Source: Hawksworthiomyces lignivorus
Taxonomy: Eukaryota > Ascomycota > Sordariomycetes > Ophiostomatales > Ophiostomataceae
Assembly: GCA_002917075.1 (NCBI GenBank)
Contig: NTMA01000026.1
Coordinates: forward strand, 1-64,000
Direction: 5' to 3'
DNA: 64,000 nucleotides
Positions within the stretch are counted from its first letter, which is position 1, and each line of letters begins with the position of its first letter. The translations under genes and the position numbers were made by a program. Below are positions 33,155-43,493 of the stretch, piece after piece. The notes beneath the pieces are model-generated. The model did no database searches. It saw only the letters and a program-made list of their open reading frames with translations, and was not told where the DNA came from.

Positions 33155-36100
33155 GGCTCCGGCTGCAACCTTGTCCTCGTTCAACAGTCTCCAATATAGA
33201 ATATAATTTTTTGTGACGTTTTGTAAGTTTTATTCTCGGTACCTTCAACACTTCGCTAGGCACACTCCTGAATAGGAAATGGGGTTTTCCGGGGTTCTGC
33301 TTGACAGCAATGGGGTGAATGTGAAAAATGGAAGAATGGAGAGGGAAATTTTTCAATTTGAAGCTCTGTAAGTCAAGGGTAGTGGAAATCAAGTGGAACC
33401 GCTTCTGAGCTGTTGCTTTTCAGCAAATAGCTGCAGGTCGAGCCAGGTACCAGTTGGTCAGGAAGATGTGATAGGGACAATAAAGGGGAGTGTAATTAGG
33501 GGGGAGACTAAAAGGCCAGTAGGAAAAAACTAAAGGTGAATGGCTAATACAATCCGAATTTCTAGGCGAGGCGTGAAGCCGCCAGGTGTCGAGGTGTAGA
33601 TGCCGAGAGAAAGAAAACAATAGGGTTGAGACGAGTGAGCTACGTCGAAGCAGCTATGGCCAATCTTTGGCGATGCGAGGTCGGGCTTCCCAGCAGGGAT
33701 CACAATAGCGGTGATGGATGCGAGATGCAAGATCGCTAAGGGAAAAAAAAACAAGCAAACGAGGATTGAAAATTGAAATTGAATGATCTTGAAAATAGGT
33801 TTGTAAGAGGTTGGAATAAGGAAAAAGAAAAAGTATTGGAAGTAAACAAAATACAGAAAAAAATTGTGGAAATATGGACAATATTGTTGGAGGACGAGCT
33901 CCACAGGAGGTCCTCTTGTTCTCCTTGACTTTTTCTTATTAGTCTCCTTGTCCGATTTTGTCCAGTCGGCATGTGGCAGAGATGCAGATGAGGTGTCCGC
34001 CGTTTTCTTCCAGTCTGAACGGGCCAGGCGGGTCCTTGCATGCAGACAGTTTCCAATCAGACACGGCACACCCCACGCAGCGACACGCTCTCACGACAAA
34101 AAAGGACGCTGGCAGAGGGAAGGCTCTGAAGCTCAAGTGATCAAAACCGAGGGTGACGGTATCGTGCGCGAGGGTTATTGGCGCGCGCAGCCCAAAGCAG
34201 ACAACCCGACGAGGCAACTGGCAGGCCACGTTGTCGTGGACTTCTTCTTTGGGTTGGATAGGACAGCAAAAAGTGGGCAGAGGAAGCCCAGCCGTCGACT
34301 CTCCGTTGTCGAGAGGGATATACGAGCACATCAATGGGCACAGCCTGTATCACGGGGAGGGAGATGAGACAGAGTGAGAGGCAGAGAGGAGACGCCGGCG
34401 ATAGAGGAATGTGACACAGCCAATGTACACGACGTGCTCCAATCTCACAAAGGTACGTCGGGGTGGATCACGAAAGGGTAAATCGATATAAAGCAAGGAA
34501 AATGGCAAAGTACAAAATAGGAGAATAGGCAATCATCGATGCCCAACGCAATGCAAACAGACCAAACGGGGTGACCCGCCCACGGTAATTTTTATATATA
34601 TTTTACGGTAACGATGGGGACTCGTGCAAGCATACCTGTGCAGCAAGAGTACGTGCGGAGTATCTTCATGTAGGGACTCGCGGGAGCCAGAACTGGAGAC
34701 ACTAGACGGTAATGGGAAACGAAACGAAAATGAGAAAAAAAAAAAAACAGAATGAGGAGAGATCAAACAAACACAGAGAGCAAAAGCCAGAAGAAAAAAA
34801 AATTCGAAGAAAAAAGAGGACAGCCAGATGGTCGGAACATCTTGGCCACTGGGCCGACCAAGCCAACCCTCCCGGTAGTTTGTTTCAAAAGCATAATATC
34901 TTACAATTATATCTCACATAGTAAGGTGTGTATGTCTCATTTGTATATCTCATTGTTATCAGTCTGCTAGCTGTCATAACTTTGGCTAGCAGGCGCATCC
35001 TGGTCCTATATCAGGGGAGATTTGCTACTAGATTCTCGCGAGAAATGGACGGAGTGGCGAAAAATGGCGGCGGGAGACAGCCGCCATGATTGGAGAGAAT
35101 AAAAAGGAAAGCCAGCTGTCGGATCCATCACAGCAGAGAAACGGAGAACGGCGACTAGGGTGACCGGGGTAAGGGAGGTGCACATGCGAATGACGACGAG
35201 AAGTGGTTGGGAGAATGCATATGAAAGCGAAAGCAGGCAAAAATGGCATAGAAGAGAGATATACGGTTGAGAATAGCGCAATCCATGTTTGTGGCACAAC
35301 TGGCGGAAGCTGGTTCCTGAATTGGCCAGGCGTCGGTTTCTTTTTTTTCTCTCGCCGTTTCTTGCCTACTGTCTATCTTCATGTCGGTCCCCCAGCACAA
35401 TATCCGCCATGCTATATGCACCTTTAAAAAAAAGTGGATAAAGCTATGAAGGATGCAGGGAGATGGATGGATACAGTAGGATGGGAATGGTAGAGTGGGG
35501 AAGGGATTGAGTGACAATTGATCGTGACAGAATATGGGGAATGGGAAAAGCGAAGAAGAGCCTGCAGAGATGGGAAGACACATGAGAGAGATATTTGACT
35601 AGATGTGGCCAGAAAAGCAACTGATGAGGAGAGAAGGAAGGAGAGGCAGTCGCGCATCTCGTCTCTCTGTGGCGTGAGAGAATTCTCATGCGAGCGAGAG
35701 AATCGAAGGTGACTGAATTGCGCTGTTTCTTCCTCTCGTCGTCAACAATTCCAGATTTCAAGTGGCTGCCAGCCGAACCAGATGTGGATATTGGTGGAAT
35801 GCTTTTTTAGTGGTGTGCGTGCTACGTGGCGGCTTCCCAGGCCTGTCCACGTACCGCCTTAATCTTTCTGTGACTCTCAGAGTCTGCATTGCAGCTGGGG
35901 GAATCCCGCTCTGTCCAACCCAACGCAGCACAAAAAGAGGCCGTGACAATGAGAGCGAGAGGGAAATGCCCAACCAGCAGAGCAGAAAATTGCTTTGTTT
36001 TGTCGTTCCACGATGGCCACACAGAGAGGCGGCAGAGGCGGTACCTCGCGGAGAAAGCAGCGATGAGTGAGAGAGGAGAAGAAATGGCAGAGGAATCAAA

Positions 36101-38433
36101 GTGGGAGATATGGTGGACCTGCAATCCCATTCGAACAAACGTGAATGTCGAGGACGCAAGCAAGCCCTGGTTGGCTCTGTAATACATGCGATACGCGTCG
36201 TCGCAATTCAAGCCGTGGCGGCATCGGACGAGTAGAAGAGAAAGGACTAACACCGACTTCACACGGAAAAAGAGCTCTGCCGATCATGTTCATGAACGCA
36301 ATAGCTAATCAGCTAGATGCAATTGAATTGCCGTTTCCTCTGTTTCCTTTCTTTCCTACTTTTTTTTATTTCCTTCTTCTTTTTTTTTTTTTGGTTCGAA
36401 CGCCCCTCTGTGGCAGCGATTGAAGGGCTTACCGAAGGGTCCGAGCCGTGGAAAGCGATTGGATTATGCTATGCTTTCACGAAGAGATGTGGGAAGCTCA
36501 ATTCTACTTTTCGGCATTTATTGTATATTTCTAAGAGTGCAGCGTTGTGTAAGATGTGCTAGGGGAGAAGAGGTACCTCTTCATCTCCATGTAAGCCCAA
36601 TTCATTTGGAAAGCTTTGTTGGGTGCCCACCTCGAGCTCCCCGGTCGACAGCCTTGGCAACCTGCCCTTTTTCAGGTGTAAGCAATGGGGGTCAGACTTG
36701 CTGCAGAGGATAAGGTACCAGTGAATTTTTCTCAGCTTTGAAACATTTTGTTTTGGAATCGCTCGCTAGGCTCTCACAAGTCAGGCTCCGTCAGGCTCGG
36801 GCCTAAGCTGAGGGCTCGCCATGGCTGGGGCCTTCTCACAACTCGCATCTACTGTAATACGGAGTAAAGATACCACAAATGCTAAATCGGGCATTGGAAG
36901 CCCAGCGTAAGCATCAATATCTCACGGCCTGCTACAGCGTCAGGGAGCTCCCCATTCGTCTCAGACAAACATCAGCCTCGAATTGCTCCTGTGTTTTGTC
37001 TCTAGCAGCCTCTCCCACCTCTCGACAGAAAAGGGGGCATTGTCTCGGTGAGTACGCAAGCTCGCAAGTTCATCAGCTTAGAACAAACCCAGGACCAGAA
37101 GCGGTGTGGCGCCGATATATTTTGAACCCAGACCTGTGGAGCAGCACCGTGTTGCCTTGCGCAGCTGTTCGTTTATGACCTCCAGTGGAACTTTTTTAAT
37201 TGCCACTGCTGAATCACCAAGAAAACGGTGAGCTCCTCGCCTTTCCATTTTAAAAACATACTGTGTGTTTGTGCTGCGTGCCCGTAGACATAAAACAAAA
37301 AGAGACTAGATAAAACGAAGTAACGGTGAAGAAACGAAAAAGAAAAGAGACGACGTGCGACTCCACCATCACCAGCCACACGACAGAGACAGCGGTGAGT
37401 AGCCAGACCCAAACTAGAGCCAGCCTCCAACATCTACAATTCTTTCTTTTTAGCCACCCACCGAAAACCGCGTTCAGAGTCGGCGAATTACGAAATTCAT
37501 CTTAACAGTTCGGTGCACACGACAACAAATTTGCACTTATTACAGTAGTTGATTGTCTAGTCATCCTATGGCGGTCCCGCAGACTCAAAACACACAAAAC
37601 CAGAGAAGAGCTGGGTCAATCCCACGCGAGGAGATCACCCACCAGCCATCCCTCTCACGCAGTACTAGAAGAAGCGAATATCAAAGTGAAATGGGAAGAT
37701 AGAAACAATGGAGAATGATTAGCTGTGAGAAAGAAATGAGTAAAACGTCGAACGAGAAAAACAACATGAAAAAATAATGCAAGCCCCTGCAAGACGCCGA
37801 CGCCCAGCCGCTTTCTCTATAGCGATAGTTATCTTTGCTTTATGAAAGCAAGAGAAAGACGTTCATGGAATGTTGAAACAGGTAACGCAAAAAGGGGTGA
37901 TAGATAGAAACCAAAGAGACGAAACAGCAAGAAGCGGCACCGCCAGCCAGAAATGCAAGTACAAATCGGTATAAACCCAAGATTAACGACAAATGAACCA
38001 AATAGAAGAGGATAGAGAGGAGACTACTACAATTGCTCTGCATCACGAGACGGGTTGCTTGTGCGCATGTATGTGTGCAGTTGGCCGTTCCATCAGCATA
38101 CCGTGACAAGTCCACAGTTGTCGCCAAATACCGGGCCCTAGATAAGACAGCTAGGAAAAGTGCATTGCGCAAGAGAATGAGTTCTCTGGTGACAACCCTT
38201 CCCCCTTCTGCTTCCTCTCTGCTGCATTCCAGGTGGCCAAATATCGTTCGTGGCTTGTCTGCATGCGAGATGGTTCGCGACCTATCGCCCATCGAGCCAG
38301 CAATGCCGTATCCCCCCATCTCCGCACTGAATCTCGCATCTCCTCTGTCCCCTCTCTTCCTCTGTCTTGCGTTCTAGCAAATCGCTGCTCTGCTCGAATT
38401 TTCCGGTGCCGTTGTTAAGCTTGGTTGCTGACA
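33155..38433. other. 5.3-kb gene-free region upstream of the giant gene
   Basis: No open frame shows a family motif or plausible splice-linked coding. The longest (167 aa, 33864-34367 on plus) looks like random sequence. The part near 33155-34000 should be the promoter and 5' leader of the giant gene, and the part near 38300-38433 the 3' region of snf7. T- and A-runs occur at 34737-34746 and 36374-36391. A long leader, a non-coding transcript or regulatory DNA are possible; none is shown. Confidence 0.45.
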
Positions 38434-39369
38434 TCACATGGCCATCTCGGCTTGCAGCTTCCGCAGCTCCGCCTCCTCGTCGTCTTCCTCTTCTGGTGTC
38501 GCTTTGACTGATATAGGTTAGCAGCAGAGGACAAAAAACCGTGAAATAAAAAAAATAACGTAAAAAAGAATAAACTCAGATGGAGTGGGTGCAAAGGTGA
38601 AGGGTATATGCAGTCTTACTCTCTCCGTTGGCAGCTGGCGGCAGCCGATGCACCGCGTCTGACACCGGCACGGCGCCCGTCTGCAGCATCTTCTCGTCGA
38701 GCTGCTCCTGTTGTAGCTGCTCCAGCTCGTCTTCCAAATCCGCGTCGTCGATCGCCTCGCCGATTGTGTTGCTCGTGATCGCAGTGACAATCTCTTCGCT
38801 GAGCTGGTTTTGTTCTTGGATTCTCTCCCTAGAATTGAGAGTAAGCAGAGTAGATCAAAAAGAAAGTAAAATACAAAGCACATTGTTAAAGAGGACGTAC
38901 ATGGTCTCATCCACTTTCTCGGGTGTTAAGCCGCCGTGGATCTGCTTCATCGCCGCCGCGGCCCGCTCCATCGCCGCCAGCGTCTCCCGGTTGATATTGG
39001 CCGATTCTATGGCGTTGACTTGCTGCTCGAGCGTGGCAATCTGCCCCTGCGTCTGTTCCAGATTGTGTTCGTGCGCCTTTTTGCGCCGCAGCGCGGTTTT
39101 CGCAGCTATGCAGTAGAAAACAGCCAGGTCAGTATCACAGCAAAGCCTCTAGTGCTCGTTGTTCTCATCTCCATCGTCTTACCAGCCTTGTTTGTTGTTA
39201 CGTTCTTGCGGGCGATGGCATCTTGCTGGTCGATCTGCTTCTGCAGGTGCTCCTCGCGCTTCTGGAGCATCTCCAACTGCGCGCGCAGCCCCAGGATGGC
39301 ATTCTTTGGCGTATCTTTCCGTTTCTGCGTAGCGTTGCCGCCGCCAAACCAGCCCCAGAGGTTCGACAT
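38434..39369 (-). CDS. snf7: ESCRT-III core subunit Snf7/Vps32 (CHMP4)
   Basis: Four exons: 39369-39183, 39105-38901, 38828-38620 and 38507-38434. Introns of 77, 72 and 112 bp have GT/AG ends, and the frame closes at 224 aa, the usual length. The N-terminus is diagnostic: WGWFGGG, then KDTPKNAILGLRAQLEMLQKR, the membrane-binding and basic helix-1 region. The next helices contain ARKNVTTNKAAKTALRRKK and the conserved NAIESANIN and LTPEKVDETM. An acidic linker ends in EELRKLQAEMAM, the C-terminal region that holds the Vps4-binding MIM motif in this family. Snf7 polymerises on endosomal membranes to form intralumenal vesicles and also serves membrane repair and, in fungi, ambient-pH signalling. 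The gene is divergent from ten1, 977 bp apart. Confidence 0.96.
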
Positions 39370-40346
39370 CGTTGGGATGTGTAGGCGAGGACTAGATTAG
39401 GCGTGACGATCTTATCGTTCCCTGTGTCCTGGATGAAGGGAAGAGAGATGGGAAGGATAACCAGGGAAGATAGGAGATCTTCCACAATGCTATCCGCAGG
39501 TCAACGGAGAGAGGACACAGTCAGTAGCTGCTGAATGTTGCTGTCTCTCACGGTTTTGTCCGTCGATGTGGCGGTCGTTTATGAATTTCGGGATTCTGTT
39601 GCCGTCTCGTGGCCTCTCGTCTCTGGTGGGGGGAGGGTAGGTCCGAGTTTTGCCTCTTCAAAACCAAGTTCGTGAGAGAGCGCCAAGAGAACGTGGCTGC
39701 TCTTTGATAAGTAGAAAATGCAAATCCGCGTGTAGTTTCCAATTTGTCGATGGCAACAGTCGCCAAAGAGCAGGCAGAGGTAGTTCTTTGGAGGCAGCCT
39801 TGGGCGAGAAAAAACAAAAGAGTCAAGTAAAATGATGATGCAAGAAGCGCAGCCCGGAAACCGCCCAGAACACTCGTTCCAGGCTCCCACTCTAAACCTC
39901 CCGCCGCCGCCACCTGATTGGCACCTGCCTCGTGCCAGTGGAAATTGGCAGAAACAACCCCGCCATGCTAGAGCTCAGTTCGGTAAGAATGAACACGTGA
40001 TCCTTAGTCATTAGTCTGCGATTCTCGTACACACCTGGCGCCCAAAACGAGACGGCGAGCTCCACACCACTTGCTCCCCCAGCCTGGACGACAACCGTCT
40101 TACTGCTCAGAGAGCAACGGTTTCATGCTACAGCACGAGAAACGCATTTCAACGCCTAAATGGCTTGCTTAGTTAGGCTGGCAGATTCTCAAGAAAGACT
40201 ACAAAAAAAGAAGAAAAAAAAGCCCGCCTCATGTCGCTGACAGGACAGTCGCACTGGATATGAGCCTTGATAGGAATAGCTGTGATCTCCTGCATTTGAG
40301 AAGTGGCCTTCTCAGGGTCTACCCGTCTTCACGAGGCTCTTAGGAA
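39370..40346. promoter_or_regulatory. Shared divergent promoter region of snf7 and ten1
   Basis: A 977-bp gap between the two start codons, so both promoters must lie here unless one leader is very short. It contains a CACGTG E-box-like palindrome near 39994 and A-runs at 40202-40220. No specific operator is claimed. Confidence 0.5.
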
Positions 40347-40977
40347 ATGACAAGTGCATTTCTTCCGTCAGAGCTGTGCTTTTTATCTGATCTCTCTGCC
40401 AGACGCAAGGCAGACAAGGTTAGGTTTCTCGGCTGGTGAATACTCCCGTCCCCGTGCTTGACACGCCGTTTTGCTTTGTGCCAAACAAAAAAGTGCAGTT
40501 TTTTTAGAGTTTTAAAAAAGCGCCTTGTCCGCCCGGTTTCTGCACTTTTACTGCACAATACCACACTCAACTAACCTCTCCAGCGTCACATCCTACTCAA
40601 CGGCTGCCGGCGTGCTGACCCTGCAGCATGAGTATCCCCGGCATGCGCGCGACCGCGCCCTGGTTGATGTCAACCTGCTCTTAGAGCGCCTAACGGCAGA
40701 ACACGTGCGGGTAGGAGAGTGGGTAAACGTCATGGGCTACGTGACAGCCGTGTCCCCGTCCGCGAGCACAGCGGAAGCCGCACGAAAGCCCAGGTCGGGA
40801 GCCCAAGCGTCAGCATCTGATGTGCACATTCAGGCCGTCCTTCTCTGGTCGGCGGGCCCCTTAGACCTTCAGAAATACGAGAGGAGTGTGGCCGACATGA
40901 CCAGCATCCGCATTGCCAGTGACCCTGTGCAAGACAGCAAACCGGGCATAGCGGGTAAGAGTTCCGATCCTACCTAG
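40347..40977 (+). CDS. ten1: CST complex subunit Ten1 (telomere capping)
   Basis: Two exons: 40347-40435 and 40584-40977. The 148-bp intron (GTGAAT...CTAAC...CAG) restores the Cys codon in FLGCVTSYS, giving 160 aa. The OB-fold pattern of fungal Ten1 is clear: a start LPSELCFLSDL, then KADKVRFLGCVTSYSTAAG, LTLQHEYP, ALVDVNLLLERL, VGEWVNVMGYVTA and VQ/AVLLWSAGPLDLQKYE. Ten1 binds Stn1 and protects telomere ends in the nucleus. The first exon is only 89 bp and easily missed. An alternative end uses a GTAAGA donor at 40955 and a TTTTAG acceptor ending at 41076, which would replace the last residues by a longer basic tail stopping at 41306. The shorter form is closer to the family's usual size. 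Confidence 0.85.
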
Positions 40978-42689
40978 AAATCCCCCTCCATCTCCTATGT
41001 CTCGCGTCATTTGTGGGATCGCTTCCTATCGACTACGGCTCCCCGATGCAGTGTTTTTCTTTACTTCTTATTTTAGCACAAGGCATGGCAATTGTGGGAC
41101 GGTTCTCCTTAATGAAGAAGAGAAAAGCCTCAGACACTTCGTCGTCACCCGGCTTAGATCTATGGTACGGAATTAGACGTGTCTTTGTGTTACCACACCA
41201 AGTCCGTGTGTTCTCGTGGTCTGAAGGGGGGGGTCGGACTCGGCACGGCCCTTTTGCATTTCCTACCACCTGTTTTCACGATCCTATTTTGCCGTGTGGG
41301 GGTTGAGGAATGTCAACACACTTTTTCATAACCAACCAAACAAGCGACATCTCTGCATTTTGCAAGAATTGGGCTTTCTCTTGTCTTTCACGAGCAGAAA
41401 AACCACGAAAAATTCGATTCCAGCCTTTTGACTAGTCATCATCGTGTCTCCGTTGTTGCATGTATGCCTGCCTCATTGTGTAGATGGCCAAACTTGTTAT
41501 CTTGCTAGACCTACTCCCTCTTCAAAAGCTAGCCGGCCTCTGGGCACGGGCTGGCCTTGCGAGATAACAGACGGAAGAAATGAAATCCTAATCACCATAC
41601 GGGGGAACAGAGCACAGTACAGTAAGATAACTCATTACTGCAGATGCATATAAGACGGAAAGTTCGCGTTGCAGGTTTGCATTCGCGGTGGAACAGAGGG
41701 CCAGAACAAGATCCACAAATATGCCCCAGCACGGTCTCAGAGCCCAGGCAAAATCAGAGATGTCACATTTCGCGTGCAAAATGAACGCCGACAGTACTAC
41801 ACCGAGGACACCTTCTGTGCGATTTTCAACTGCAGTGCTGCCAGATGGCGCGCCGTTGTTGGCCTAAGGAGAGCTCGTAACCCGCAGAGCTTGCTCCTGT
41901 TTTTTCGCTGCTGCTGCTGCAGCTGCTTTGGTCTTTGACGCGCTCCAGTTTATTCCTGTACCTGACCTGCAGACTAACAACAAAACATACATACATGCAT
42001 GATAAAACGCCTATGCACTTAGCAGCTTTCGTCCAACTCGTCCAACTCGTCCAACAGCTAGCCAACAGCTCTACCTCAATTTTTTTTCATCATATGTTAT
42101 CTATCAGAAGCCATTCAAAGAGCAAGTCTAAAATGCGAAAAACAAATAAAGAAATAAATAATGCCATACTGAACCAAAACAACGACAGTCAGGCCTAGAC
42201 CACGGCCATTTCTGTCCATTTACAGATGTTAGAAAGACAAAAATGAAGAACGGTCGAGAATGGGTCGAAATTTTTTTTCCTGCATGCGGCCGCATTAATA
42301 TTGCTTAGGGTTATGGTTGTTATTGCATATGCATATGCATTGTATTTCTCTTTTCCCTATGTCAACAAAGGAAAAAATCAAGCAAGGAAAAGTAATTGTT
42401 GCCTTTGGGCAGACCATGCCGTGCGCCTTGTCTATATCACAGGCTGTCAACGCCCGGTATTCGGTGTCCTGGTTTGAATCCTAATGAAAGAAAGAAAAAG
42501 AGAGAAAGCCAATAGAAAAGACAAAAAGGCAGCAAGAAAGAAACACAAGAAACAAATAGTCAAAATCGCGTTCGGAACAATCTGAAAATAATTAAGCAAA
42601 AAAAAAATAGGTCCCCAGGAAAAAGGAGCAGAAGAAACACCGGATTAATCGTACGTTGATGCACCTGGTCCCTTTTTTTTGTGTCCGCC
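40978..42689. other. Convergent spacer between ten1 and the small hypothetical gene
   Basis: 1.7 kb without a supported gene. It may include an alternative last exon of ten1 (41077-41306). There is a CGTCCAACT triplication at 42030-42055 and a perfect 16-bp palindrome TGCATATGCATATGCA at 42324-42339. The A-rich stretch 42480-42610 is probably 3' sequence of the minus gene. Confidence 0.5.
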
Positions 42690-43493
42690 TTAGTACCCCT
42701 CGTCCAGCTGGTATTGTCCGCTCCTATCCGGTGTCATGCCGCCCTTCGCTGGAGACATTGGCTCCCAACGGCTGTGAGGAGACTGCACGCCAGTATTGGA
42801 ATATGGACGTTGATGATTACTGCTGTTTTGGGGGTAGCTGTGGTGATGGTGCTGGTGGTGGTTGTTATTGCTGTTGCTGCTGCTGCTACCGCTGTGATGA
42901 TGAGAACCCCTGTGAGAAGATCTTCTGCTGCGACCATCGTTCGATGAGGCGTACCCAGACCTAGAACCACCGCCTTTGGCAATGACAACAGGCTGGTGGA
43001 GTGGACGTTTGAGCTGCTTTGAGGAGCCACTCTCATTAGACCGGGCAGCAGCCTGTCGCTCCCACAACTCAATAGACTTAAGGCAGATGTCATCGATTTG
43101 TTCCTAGATTGTGGAGACGTATGTTAGGAGCGTCAACCTCGAGAACAATCTGAAGAGGAATTTTTCGGTTGACAATTATCTCACATCAGTCAAGCATTCT
43201 CCTGGTGTCGTTATTAGAAACCCGTCTTCGCCCTAGCTTAAGGGAATTCGGCGGTCAGCAAATTCACTTTGTCCTACTGACTTTGTCTCACAGACATAAC
43301 TTAACGACCTAACCCCCAAAAGGAACTAAAGACATACATCTTTGGTATACGAACGAGCTGTGGCCTCTGGGCCCAGATAATATTGAATCTGAGTCATGAT
43401 GACTTTCTTGTGGATGTCTTTGTGAGGAATCCAATACTTGTTCATGACTGGAGCCGACGATGAAGAAGCCGTTGCATAGTACTGGTTATCCAT
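42690..43493 (-). CDS. Conserved fungal hypothetical protein, 205 aa, with a 48-nt internal exon
   Basis: Three exons: 43493-43338, 43232-43185 and 43103-42690. Introns of 105 and 81 bp have GTATGT/GTGAGA donors and CTAG acceptors, and all joins are in phase 0. The N-terminal half looks like a conserved compact module: NKYWIPHKDIHKKVIMTQIQ, YYLGPEATARSYT, then from the small exon GEDGFLITTPGECLTD, and EQIDDICLKSIELWERQ. The remaining 110 residues are low-complexity Ser/Asn/His/Gly with basic patches, probably disordered. I cannot name a family or function. Dropping the middle exon would keep the frame and remove 16 residues, so exon skipping could give two isoforms. Upstream is a very long gap; downstream it converges with ten1. 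Confidence 0.75.

Noticed and set aside
33864..34367. 167-aa plus-strand frame
   Set aside because: No motif, mixed composition, no splice partner, and overlapping frames of similar quality on both strands.
41490..41575. Inverted repeat (TTGTTATCTTGC with GCGAGATAACAG)
   Set aside because: Imperfect 12-bp stem with a loop of about 50 bases; likely chance in a non-coding spacer.
42455..42485. B-box-like GGTTTGAATCC
   Set aside because: T-stem mismatched and no A-box or cloverleaf upstream.
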